NCBI GenBank assembly: GCA_027257055.1
Contig: JAPVLO010000572.1
Location: forward strand, 682,001 to 746,000
Source: Cephalopachus bancanus
Lineage: Eukaryota; Chordata; Mammalia; Primates; Tarsiidae
Length of the DNA stretch: 64,000 nucleotides
Direction of reading: 5' to 3'
Position numbers and translations under genes: made by a program
In this document: piece by piece, positions 44,205 to 55,600 of the stretch
How positions within the stretch are numbered: position 1 is the first letter of the stretch
Layout of the letters: every line of letters begins with the position of its first letter
Notes under the pieces: model-generated
The model's database searches: none
Seen by the model: only the letters and a program-made list of their open reading frames with translations
Told to the model about the DNA's origin: nothing

Positions 44205-44513
44205 TGTTTTGTTTTTAAGAGACAGAGTGTCCCTCTGCTGCCTAGGCTGGAGTGCAGTGGTATGATCATAGCTCAATGCAGCCTTGAACTTCTAGGTTCA
44301 AGCGATCCTCCCGCCTCAGCCTCCTGAGTAACTGGGTCTACAGGTGTGTACCACTATGCCCAGTTAAATTTCTAATTTTTTTGTAGAGATTGGGGGGTGG
44401 AGGGAGTCTCACTATGTTGCCCAAGCTGGACTCGAACTCCTGACCTCAAATGTTCCTCCTGGCTTGGCCTCTCAAAAGCTCTGGGATTATGGGTGTGAGC
44501 CTTCATGCCCAGC
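44205..44513 (-). repeat. Alu, AluJ-like
   Basis: GTTTTTAAGAGACAGAGTGTCCC; ends TGTGAGCCTTCATGCCCAGCC. Adjacent to the previous Alu; together with the nested pair it makes a 1.25-kb Alu block. Confidence 0.88.
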
Positions 44514-45045
44514 CAAGAAATATGTCTAGGTCAGATCTAAGATGGGCTGCTTTGTAGAGTTTGTGCCAAGAATTCTGTGTTACAATCAGGGGATGACAAA
44601 AGGGAAGACATGGTCCCTATCCTTAGAGAGTTGTCTGGTGATTGAGACAGGTAAAACAAAAACCCCAGACCTGTGTGACAGGTGCCATGACTGAGGAGGG
44701 GCCCCTAGCACAGAATGTGTGTTCACAGAAATGCTTCTGGAGGAGACTACAGGGACACCACGGAGAGCTGGTGGGGAGGGTACGGGGGACTTGTTTGCCA
44801 CGTCAGCTCCAGGGCTCTTCTATGTAATACAAAACCAAAGTGAAGTAAAGAGAACAGACCAGAAGATGGAGGATGCTATGGTGAGATGAACAGCCAAGTT
44901 TGTCCAGGGAGGGATATGGACAAACGTGTGGGCTGAACGGCTTGGAACGGATATTTCTGGGGAGAAGCTATCATCCAGGTGGAAAATGTTGAATGCAGGA
45001 GAGAGATATTAAAGATGTTCAACTGCACATTAAAATGTGTTCCTA

Positions 45046-45343
45046 GGTCGGTGCAGTGGCTTATGCCTGTAGTCTCAGCACTTTGGGAGGCCAAGGCAGA
45101 AGTTTGCTTGAGTCTAAGAGTTCAAGACCAACCTGGATAACAAAACAAGGCCTCATCTCTACAAAAATAAAAAATAAAAAAAATGAGCCAAGCATGGTGG
45201 TGTGTGCCGGTAGTCCCAACCGTTCAGGAGGCTGAGAAGGGAGGATCACCTGAGTCCAGGAGGTCGAGGCTGCAGTGAGCCATGATCATGCCACTACACT
45301 TCAGCCTGGGTGACAGAGTGAGACCCCAACTCAAAAAAAAAAA
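45046..45343 (+). repeat. Alu, AluJ-like
   Basis: GGTCGGTGCAGTGGCTTATGCC; right arm GTTCAGGAGGCTGAGAAGGG; tail CCCCAACTCAAAAAAAAAAA. Confidence 0.87.
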
Positions 45344-45835
45344 GCTCTTGCTCCACTCCTCCTCCCCCACCTCTGATTCTGATGTTTCCTTGAGAAATTA
45401 AGTAGAGATTTTTAATTCATTTCTTATTACTACGCTGGGTTTCTTCTATTGTGTTATTTGTCATTACTGGGCCACTAGGGGCCCCAGAACTTATTCAGAA
45501 TATAGAGACAGGATGTTGTGGTGGAAACCAGCATATTAAAATTTAAGTTTTCATAACTATAGCAGTTCTAGGTGATGACTAAGTTCAGGGTGTGACCAGG
45601 GTGAAATGGAGTGGAAGTGAAGGTTCTGGAAAACAAGGAGCTACAGAAGAATGTAGAGGGACTGGTCAGAAGATGGGAAACAGGGGAGGCGATAGAAAGT
45701 GAAGGTCAGCTCTGCAGAAACAGAACAGGAGCAGAAGCTCAGAGGACAAGGCCTCTGGGAGAACCATGTTTCAATTATCTGGATAAATCTGTCTTTTCCA
45801 CTACACAGGGAACTCCTTTAAAAAATCAAGGCTTT

Positions 45836-46135
45836 GCCAGGCTCGGTGGCTCAGCCTGTAATCCCGCGCTTTGGGAGGACGAGGTGAGTGGATTGCTTGA
45901 GCCCGCGGGTTCAAGACCCGCCTGGGCAACTTGGTAAGACCTCATCTCTACAATAAATCAAAAAACATTAGCCGGGCTAATGGTAGCATGTGCTTGTAGT
46001 TCCAGCTACTTGGAAGGCTGAGGCGGAAGGATCGCTGGAGCCCAGCAGGTTGAGGCTGCAGTGGCCAGGAGTGGCCACTGCACTCAAGTCTGGGTGACAG
46101 AGTGAGACTCCGACTCAAAAAAAAAAAAAAAAAAA
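45836..46135 (+). repeat. Alu, derived lineage type
   Basis: CCAGGCTCGGTGGCTCAGCC, GCGGGTTCAAGACCCGCC, right arm GTGGCCAGGAGTGGCC, A20+ tail. Flanks AAATCAAGGCTTT (45823-45835) and AAATCAAGACTTT (46136-46148). Confidence 0.92.
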
Positions 46136-46148
46136 AAATCAAGACTTT

Positions 46149-46614
<466 letters not shown>

Positions 46615-46639
46615 AAATCAAGGCTTTTACTTGGCTCCA

Positions 46640-46810
46640 ATTTGTGCTAAAGATTCAGATGTACTGAATATCTGCAGCACATTTCCATTGTCCTCATTAA
46701 TGATCACAAAACCTCTTAAGATGATGTTCATTTTACAGAAGAAATCCAGAGAGTGTATTTGCTGTCACCTGGCCAGTGGGTTTCAAAGCTGGAATTGTAT
46801 TCAAAGCCAG
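46640..46810 (-). repeat. MIR SINE
   Basis: Reverse MIR-like: CATTTTACAGAAGAAATCCAGAG ... GGTTTCAAAGCTGGAATTG. Confidence 0.6.
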
Positions 46811-47760
46811 CATCATCTCACATTGAGTCTTCACAGGCACCTCAAACTCATTAAGTCCAAAGTTTGTCATCTCCATCCACCCACCTCTGAAATGTGTTTC
46901 TTCCTATTTTGTTTCTCATTAAATGGCACCACCCAGTGGCCCAAATTAGAAATCTGGGTGTCATTTTGGAGTCCTCTAACTCTGTGATGTGACACATCTG
47001 GTCAATCAGCAAGACCTGTTTGCCTCCCGAAAGTTCTCAGAAATACTTTCTTTCCTCCTGTCCCATGGTGATTGTCTTATTTTGCACGAGCTTCATGTTA
47101 TTCCACATTTCTGCAGTAATCTCCCAAAGAGTCTCCCTGCCTCCAGTACTGATCACTTTTATTAATGCTCCACATTTCTACCAGAGAAAAGTTCCTAGAG
47201 TTCTGATCACCACACTCTCTGTTTAGGGCACTTTAATACCTTCTTGCCCTTGGAATAAAGCCCAAACTCTTTATTTTTTTTTTTGAGTTGGAGTATCACT
47301 CTGTCACCCAGACTGGAGTGCAGTGGCCGCTCCCGGCCACCACAGCCTCGACCTGCTGGGCTCCAGTGATCCTTCTGCCTCAATCTTCCAAGTAGCTGGA
47401 ACTACAGGTGCGCGCTACCACGACCGGCTAATTTTTTGATTTATTTAGAGATGAGGTCTCACCAAGTTGCCCAGGCGGGTCTCAAACCCATGGGCTCAGG
47501 CAATTCACTCACCTCAGCCTCCCAAGGCGCGGGATTACAGGCTGAGCCACCGAGCCTGGCTAGCCCAAACTCTTGATGTGGCATATAGAGTCTTTCATTT
47601 TCTGGCTTACCTCTCCATCTCCTATCTCAACATTCCCTTCACTCCATGTCTAGCCTAGTGGATCCATTTTTAATTTCCTGAACTCCCTCATTTCTTCCTC
47701 ATTTTCAGACTTTTGCACTTATGGTTTCCTCTGCCCCAAACACTGACCATCTCTTAAAAG
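46811..47760. repeat. Old interspersed repeat interrupted by an Alu
   Basis: Sequence on both sides of the 47273-47561 Alu (TGCTCCACATTTCTACCAG ... GGAATAAAGCCCAAACTC and, after it, TTTCATTTTCTGGCTTACC ... GACTTTTGCACTTATG) has the look of an ancient mammalian LINE-like repeat. Family not assigned. Confidence 0.4.
47273..47561 (-). repeat. Alu, derived lineage type, with target-site duplication
   Basis: GAGTTGGAGTATCACTCTGTC; GGCGGGTCTCAAACCCATGG; GGCTGAGCCACCGAGCC. Duplication AGCCCAAACTCTT at 47259-47271 and 47562-47574. Confidence 0.93.
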
Positions 47761-47774
47761 GAGATTTTCAGAAA

Positions 47775-48410
47775 AAGGTAAAATTGTGACTCTCATACTG
47801 ATGCCAGGTGGGGTACAGTGTGTTGCTCTGTGGGTTCTTTTGACTCCACCACAGAAAAGACTTTCAAAGTGACTCCCAAGTATATTAAGGCAGAATTTAT
47901 GAGAAAGATAAAGACATGCTCAAAGGGCATGGGTGCCTTAAGAGAAAGAACACATAATTGCCTTTGACAAGAAGCTTTATACACTTTTACAATCATGAGT
48001 AAGCAAACCATGAGCTAAGAGGGATCTGCTGCAGGTGTCTGGTCATGAGTTTTGCTTACCATCTCCCCACCTTCTAAGGTTACAAGGACCTTCTAAATAA
48101 TGTAAGCTATTGCCTGACCAGATTTGGGCTTTTCTTAGAATACCATGTCTGTGTTTTGGATAATTCCCTGTTGTTTCTGCGATTTACAGCACTGGTAGAT
48201 CCACATTACAGCCTGCAAGGTGGTCAGGACTGGTGTGCCTGGCCAGCAGGGTGAAGGTCCTGGACCGATGGGGAAGATGCCTGAACACTTACCCTATTTT
48301 AATGTAGACCTGCCTACAAGAAACTTTTCTATGTCTAACCTGCACTGAGTAACTTGCCTCAATGCTGTTAAACTTAAAAAATTATCCTGACACTTGTTAA
48401 AACAGTAAGA
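47775..48410. repeat. Possible old LTR-type repeat
   Basis: Sequence with the composition of degraded LTRs and no coding frame; related-looking pieces may continue at 49221-49500. I could not name a family, and it may be unique sequence. Confidence 0.25.
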
Positions 48411-48411
48411 A

Positions 48412-48704
48412 AGTGGTGGTTCAAGCTTGTAATCCCAGCACTTTGGGAGGCCAAGGCGAGAGGATTGCTTGAGCATGGGGGTTCGAGACTAGCCCGGGCA
48501 ACTTGGTGAGACCTCGTCTTTACAATAAATCAAAAATTAGCTGGGCGAAGTAGCGCACACCTGTAGTTCCAGCTACTCAGGAGGCTGAGGCAGAAGGATT
48601 GCCAGCATCTAGCAGGTTGAGGCTGCAGTGGCTGTGAGTGTGCCACTGCACCTCAGCCTGGGTGAAAGAGTGAGACTCCAACTCAAAAACAAAAACAAAA
48701 CAAC
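48412..48704 (+). repeat. Alu, intermediate type
   Basis: Begins a few bases into the left arm (GTGGTGGTTCAAGC); ends AACTCAAAAACAAAAACAAAACAACC. Flanks AACAGTAAGAA / ACCAGTAAGAA. Confidence 0.87.
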
Positions 48705-48779
48705 CAGTAAGAAGGACTTTATTCAGGACTATTGTTATAGGTGAAAAGACCATCCCAATGAGATCTGACACAACTTCTT

Positions 48780-49219
48780 CTTTTTTTTTTTGAGTCTTAC
48801 TCTGTCGTCCAGACTGGAGTGCGGTGGCTGCTCCCGGCCACTGCAGCCTCGACCTGCTGGGCTCAGGCAATCCTTCCGCCTCAGCCTTCCAAGTAGCTGG
48901 AACTATAGGCGTGCGCTACTACACCCGGCTAACTTTTTTTTTTTTTTTTGAGTTGGAGTCTTACTCTGTCACCCAGACTGGAGTGCAGTGGCCGCTCTCG
49001 GCCACCGCAACCTCGACCTGCTGGACTCTGACGATCCTTCCGCCTCAGCCTTCCAAGTAGCTGGAACTACAGGCGCAAGCTACCATGCCCGGCTAATTTT
49101 TTTATTTATTGTAGAGATGAGGTCTTGCCAAGTTGCCCGGGTGGGTCTTGAACCCGTGGGCTCAGGCAATCCACTCACCTCGGCCTCCCAAAATGCTAGG
49201 ATTACAGGCTGAGCCCGGC
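48780..49219 (-). repeat. Trimeric Alu, derived lineage type (left-right-right)
   Basis: On the minus strand a full derived dimer (49219 to about 48935) is fused at an A run (A15 GTTAGCC) to a second right arm (to 48780). A single pair of flanks TGACACAACTTCT (48767-48779 and about 49219-49231) encloses all three arms. Confidence 0.85.
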
Positions 49220-49506
49220 CTGACACAACTTCTAATACAGCAAGGGTAAGTGGGGATACATAGTCAAAGAGCAGAATGAGAGTCAGTAGAGGCAAGGAAA
49301 GTTACATCAAGGGCAGGAAGATTCTCAGCAGGATTGTTGCTGAAGGCAAGTGAAAGTGACCAGATATGGGGTTGGGGGTAGAATTCTCCTTAAACTGACT
49401 TGGCAAGACTCTTGCTAAAGTTGGCTAGGCAGACTCAACACAGGGCCCAAGGGCAAGATCTAGTCAAAAAGAGGGCTCAGAGGAGTCTGTTTAAAGTTTG
49501 GTTAAG

Positions 49507-49786
49507 TTGCTGGGTGTGGTGTAATCCCAGCATTTTGGGAGGCAGAGCGGGGAGAGGACTGCCTGAGCTCATGGTTTGAGACCAGCCTGGGCAACCTGGT
49601 AAGATCTCGTCTCTACAATAAATCAAAAAATTAGCCTAGCATGGTGGTGCATGCCTGTGGTTCCAGCTACTTGGAAGGTTGAGGCAGAAGGATCACCTGA
49701 GCTTAGCAGGTCAAGGCCACGGTGACTGTGAGCAGGCCACTGCATTCCAGTCAGGGCAACAGAGTGGATTCCTACTTTTAAAAAAA
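49507..49786 (+). repeat. Alu, intermediate type, with target-site duplication
   Basis: GCTGGGTGTGGTGTAATCCC lacks the bases around the A box. Flanks AAAGTTTGGTTAAG at 49493-49506 and 49786-49799. Confidence 0.88.
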
Positions 49787-50323
49787 AGTTTGGTTAAGTA
49801 CAAAGTCTTTGTCAATACCCACATAAAACTGAACACATGTTGAACTTATTCCACTCATGAAGGCAGATGTTATAACTGAAAAAAAAAAAGAAAATCTAGA
49901 GAACAGATACATTTTCAGATCAAAAATACAAAAATGAATACAGAAATGGAGTCTAAGACTGTTTTTCCACAATGTGGGGAGTAGCCGGTTAAGTGACTCT
50001 CTACCAGCCAGGACAGAATTTGCATGCAGATCAGTTACCTATGCTGAGTTGTAAAATAACTCCCACGAAAAGTCTTTCCGGCAGAAGGACAGTCTTTCCG
50101 TCCTGAAGACTCTGGACAAGTTAATTCTTCAGGGTTAGTCATCACTCTGGAAGCCTTTCCGGAATCTTCACGTGTGGATGAGATGCCATTTCTGGGCCAG
50201 CACATTTATCAGACTGTATTGTTTACATCCCTTCCTCCTTTCAGACACGCACGAGACCATGAGCTTTTTGAGGTGGATTCTGAGATTCTTTAAGTCTCTT
50301 GTTGTCGGCGTGAACATCTGCTT

Positions 50324-50620
50324 CTCTTTTTTTTTTTGAGTTGGGGTCTCACTCCGTCGCCCAGGCTAGAGTGCAGTGGCACGCTCACGGCCACCCCAGC
50401 GTCGACCTGCTGGACTCCGGCGATCCTTCCGCCTCAGCCTTGCAAGTAGCCAGAACTATAGGTGTGTGCTACCATGTCTGGCTAATTTTCTTTTTTTTAA
50501 TTGTAGAGACGAGGTCTCGCCGAGTTGCCCAGGCTGGTCTCGAACCCACGGGCTCAGGCAATCCACTCGCTTCGGCCTCTCAAGCTGTTGGGATTACAGG
50601 AGGAGTCACCAAGTCCGGTC
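50324..50620 (-). repeat. Alu, derived lineage type, with target-site duplication
   Basis: GAGTTGGGGTCTCACTCCGTCG; GGCTGGTCTCGAACCCACGG. Duplication AACATCTGCTTCT at about 50311-50323 and 50621-50633. Confidence 0.9.
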
Positions 50621-51040
50621 AACATCTGCTTCTAAGGAACACAACATGCTAGGGGGTAGTGGTGACACACTGCATGTTAACGGAGCATCCATTTTACTCT
50701 AATATCTGGGGAAACATCTTCACACTAAAGCAGACCTTGCTTTTCCCTCCACATCCAACGTCTCATTGTTTTTTAGCGAACCGTTTCTATTTCAGGGCCT
50801 GCGGGATACTATGGAAATACAAAAATGCCAGAGCCGCCCGCAGCGCCGTGGCCTGCGTGAGCGACGATTATTTGATCCTAAGTGGCCCTAGGCTGCGGGG
50901 GTGCCGCTGGCGGAGGATGAGGGCTCAGCCTACCCCAGGGTGACGGAGGGTCATCGGATGCACCAGAAACTGCCAGTCTCCGTCCTGAGGAACCAAGGGC
51001 TTGAGCTCCTGCTTTGACAAGTCTGAGAGGTGGGAAAGGA

Positions 51041-51320
51041 GATCGCGCCGGCAGTCAGCCGGGTGAGGCTGAGGCCTGACGCCCGCTCCCCTCGGGCCAC
51101 CCGCCAACCCCGCGTCGGAGCCCAGGAACCCGCCCCCATACCACGTGGCGCGGCGACTCCGCGCTTTGCCGGCCTGGGTGGCCCCGCCCGGTGACGCGAG
51201 GCCCCGCCCAGTGACGCGAAGCCCCGCCCCCGCGGCGCCCGCTTCCAAGATGGCGGCGGCGATTCCTGCCAGGCTCCCGGGGTGGCGGTGACGACAAGCA
51301 CCAAAAGACCAGGTATGTGA
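51041..51320 (+). promoter_or_regulatory. B4GALT3 CpG-rich promoter and probable non-coding exon 1
   Basis: Very GC-rich, no TATA. A YY1-type AAGATGGCGGCGG core at 51247-51259 is followed by a probable 5' UTR exon that ends CAAAAGACCAG|GTATGTG (donor at 51313). GCCCCGCCC boxes are repeated just upstream. Confidence 0.6.
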
Positions 51321-52177
51321 CTGAGGACGGTGGGGAGAGAGGCCTGGGTGAAAAGCCCGGCGGTCGTGAGGGTGAGAAGTCTGGGGCAACGCCTGGAGAC
51401 GCGCTTGAGTAGGACGGGGGTCCCAGGTGGAAGTATGGACGCTGCAAGGTAGGGCACGCGCAAGAGGAGACTGGGGAGGGGTGGGCGTGCTCCGAAAGAG
51501 CGGAGTTCTCATCCCCTGCACAGCGCTGACCACGCCCTCCAGGTGAGCCTGTCCAGGTACCCGCGAGGGCCTCTGCCCTCCTCCCTTCGCCCTCTCACTT
51601 CAGCAGTAACCCTCCTCCCCGCCCCCGCCCGGCTGGGGAAAGGTAGGCAAGGTGGAGGACGCCACCCCGCCCCCCCGCCGCCTGCGCCTTGGGGCCGTTT
51701 GCTGGCAGCTCCCAGGTGGTCATGCTCCCTGCACCAGAGGCGACAGCTCCCAGGCACGTGCAGAACGGAAAGAACCTGGTTCCTACTTACCCTGGGTGTT
51801 CCCGAGGCAGCTCCACAGCCCTGTTATAACTGTCTCGACCCTTGAGCGGGCTGTCGGTCTGGGGAAAACTGTTTGCATTCGCTGCCCTGTCCACTCCCCA
51901 AACAAGTCGGTCCTGTTGGGGTGGGGGTAGGGAAGGTTAATCCCGACACTACTGTTTCAGGGTAGCCGGGGAGAGGCCAGGGACCTAGCATCTCCTGCGC
52001 CTCCTCTTTTCTTTCCAGCCACTTTCCCTCCCCGGCTAGAAGACGTTTCACCCTGACCCTGACCTCCGTCGGTGCAGGTGGCTAGTATCCTTTACCGCTT
52101 ATTTTCTAGCTGGTCCCAGATTTACTGCTGGAGTGCTGGATGGAGCCTTTCTCTGTCTGTGACACTTCCAGTTTTAG

Positions 52178-52261
52178 ATAATGCCGCACATCTCTGCACC
52201 CCCGGGACCCCCTGGAACCCCTGGAACCCCAATGATCCCGAAGAAGACAGCTTGAACCTAG
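52178..52261 (+). other. Candidate B4GALT3 5' UTR exon containing a short upstream ORF
   Basis: Acceptor TTCCAGTTTTAG (ends 52177) and donor CTAG|GTGAGCC (after 52261) bound 84 bases. It contains an ATG at 52181 and an in-frame stop at 52253-52255, a 24-residue Pro/Gly-rich uORF (MPHISAPPGPPGTPGTP...). Transcript support is unknown. Confidence 0.4.
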
Positions 52262-52612
52262 GTGAGCCTATCTCTTCCCTTCTAAAATCCAGAGACTCTT
52301 CGGAAAAGAACATGAGACTTGAATGTTGTAGGCAGTCCTGGAGGTGGAGACTGAGAGTAGCTGGTGGCAGTGGCTTGGGGGAGGTGGAAAGTGAAACTTG
52401 GGCTGAAGTGACAGGTGTTAGGACTGCTGTGGTTACGTTCTATTTTATGTCCTTGCGTGACTGTACACTTGTGTGCTCCCTTCTGTGACTTTTTTTCTCT
52501 CTTTTCTCTTTATCCCTGGCACCACCATCACGCCTGCCCGCTGATCTGCTGGCTTGCTGTCTTCCTGCCTGCCCCCAGAATTTCCCTCTCCCTCCCCAGA
52601 CCTCACCCCAGG

Positions 52613-55600
52613 ATGCTGCGGAGGCTGCTGGAGCGGCCCTGCACGCTGGCCCTGCTTGTGGGCTCCCAGCTGGCTGTCATGATGTACCTGTCACTAGGGG
52701 GCTTCCGAAGCCTCAGTGCCCTATTTGGCCGAGATCAGGGGCCAACGTTTGACTATTCTCACCCCCGTGATGTCTACAGTAACCTCAGTCACCTGCCTGG
52801 GGCCCCTGTTGCCCAAGGGGGCCCTCCAGTTCCTCAAGGTCTGCCCTACTGTCCAGAACGATCTCCTTTCCTAGGTGAGTGCAGGAGAAGGGAGGAGGTG
52901 AAGAAAAGGACAAGGCATGGGGACAGGGAGGCCAGGAAGGCATGGAGCAGCAGGAGTGGGACTTAGGAGAATAATGCACTGAGATTGAGAGAGAGTGGAC
53001 TCTGAATGGGGAGTTTAGGTTAGGCCACTGGGTGGGGCCACAGCTTCCCATTGCCTGCCCTTTATGTGCTTTTCTGCCCCAGGCTAGGAATAGTTTTCCT
53101 TGCAGATGAGCTCTGGTTTAGTCAGTCAGTTGGAAGCCCTGCCCTCTATCTCCCAACTGCAGCTGCCAACCTGGTGAGGCAGGAGAAAGTTACGGAACCC
53201 TAAAATCAGAAGGCAGGCTAGGTAAGGAGCCTTCTAGCCTCTGCAGAGGTGTCCCAGTGATGGGGAACCCATGGCTTGTGAGATTTCCGAGGGCATCCTG
53301 AGGGGAACAGAGCCCCAGAATCAGACCTCCAGGGCCCGAGGCACTCCCAGGCCTTGTGTTTGTTCTTCACTCCTTGCCTCCCCCGTCCCTGAACTTGCCA
53401 TTCCTTCCCAACAGTGGGTCCCGTGTCAGTGTCCTTTAGCCCGGTGCCATCTCTGGCAGAGATTGTGGAGCGGAATCCCCGGGTGGAGCCAGGAGGCCGG
53501 TACCGCCCTGCAGGGTGTGAGCCCCGCTCTCGGACAGCCATAATTGTGCCCCACCGTGCCCGGGAGCACCACCTGCGCCTGCTGCTCTACCACCTGCACC
53601 CCTTCCTGCAGCGCCAGCAGCTTGCTTACGGCATCTATGTCATCCACCAGGTACCCACAGCCCCTCCCGCTCTTGTAAGAAAGCTGTGAGCACGTGGCAT
53701 CCCACTCTCCTCCAATGGACCCCTAGAATGCTTGGGAGAGGACTGGGCTGCTGAGTGTGCAGAAGGACCTGGCGTTGCTCATCCAAGCTGGCTAGCCCAC
53801 ACTTCTTACTGTTCAGGTTACTCCCACTGTCCTGTACTCTCCCGTGATTTTTGCTTTGAGTAACTTGCGTGGATTTGGAATTAGCACATTTGGGCTAAAA
53901 TGCTAGTTCTGCCACTTGTTACATGTGTGACCTTGAGCAAGATACTTAACACTCTGAATTAAGGCAGAGAGCAGTCAGTAACTAATACACCACCTGTTTC
54001 ACATGCTTGTTGGCTGGCAGGATTAAATGCTAAATAGCACGTAAATATGAGGTACAGCCAGGCGCGGTGGCTCATGCCTGTAATCCCAGCACTTTGGGAG
54101 GTGGAGGCGAGAGGATTGCCTGAGCCCAGGAGTTCGAGACCAGCTGGGCAACTTGGCAAGACCTCGTCTCCACAGTAAATAAAAAAATTTGCCTGGTGTG
54201 GTGGTGCTTACTTGTGGTTCCAGCTCCTTGGAAGGCTGAGGTGGAAGGATCACCTGAGGCCAGCAGGTCGAGGCTGCAGTGGTCATGAGTGAGTGCAGTG
54301 CCCACTGCACTCCAGCCTGGGCAACAGAGTGAGACTTTTACTCAAAAAAAGTATCAGGTACATACAGATGTGCAAGAACAATTTGTTGAGGGACACAATG
54401 GAGATGGAAGAGCCAGTTTGTCCTTCTGTTCGTTCTCCTCACCCACCACCCCACTCTGATTTCTCGTCTCGCTTTTGTACTCCAGCACCCTCTTCTCTGC
54501 CACCTACAGACAGAGTCTGGTCCCCTCCATTATCTTCCAGGCTGGAAACGGAACATTTAACAGGGCAAAACTGCTGAATGTTGGGGTGCGGGAGGCCCTC
54601 CGTGATGAAGAATGGGACTGCCTCTTCTTGCACGATGTGGACCTCTTGCCGGAAAATGACCACAATCTGTATGTGTGCGACCCCCGGGGACCCCGCCATG
54701 TCGCCGTTGCCATGAACAAGTTTGGATACAGGTAGAGGGCATGGAAAGAAGCTGGGAAGCAGGGAAACCCAGAGCCCAGTGGGAGGAGGAGAGCCAAGGG
54801 GGTGGTGGGTGCGGATGTCTGCAGAAGACTTGTGGAATGCACGGATCTTTCTCTTCCCAGCCTCCCGTACCCCCAGTACTTTGGAGGGGTATCAGCACTT
54901 ACTCCCGACCAGTACCTGAAGATGAATGGCTTCCCCAATGAATACTGGGGATGGGGTGGTGAGGATGACGACATTGCTACCAGGTTAGATTTATTGCCAA
55001 CACTGCCCACCCCACTCCAGACCAGATCCTTGTCCTCTGAGACCATCTTTGGCCAGAGCCCTTCAGTACTATCCTGTAGCTCCCTGGTCCTGCACTAAGC
55101 CAATCCTTTCCCTGTCTTTTCAGTGTATCCAGGTCAGGCTTGCATGCTGCTGCCCATGGCCATCCTTCAGTCCCTGGACCTGGCTAGTTTCATACCTGGG
55201 AGAGGATATAAGGTCAATAGGAAGTAGTATCATGGGACTCCAGAGTTGGAAACGCATCCAGAGACAGTTCAGCCCCGCTTTCTGCCAGGATTGCATCCAG
55301 CCCACTTCCTGGGGGGACGGGGGAGGGGGCTCTGCTCCATGTAGTGCGGAGTCACTTCATAAAAGGCCTATGCCACTGGCACAAAGCCAGCTGTCTTTAG
55401 CATGTGAAACATCCTGACCTTCAGCCTTAGCTGACCCAATTCCATGTCATGGTGTGAATACTTGGGCCTGGTATGCTGGGTCAGTGCCTCCCCTTCCCCC
55501 CTGCATCCTCTGGGATGACATTGCTGTGTGAATTCTCATCGTCTGTGTAAAGCACCCAGCAAATTCTAGATGTACGCATTCTTTCAGTTCTTTCCCAGGC

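Noticed and set aside
50925..51533. 202-codon minus-strand frame over the B4GALT3 promoter
   Set aside because: It is Pro/Ala/Arg-rich, as expected for a stop-poor CpG island, and has no homology or conserved start.
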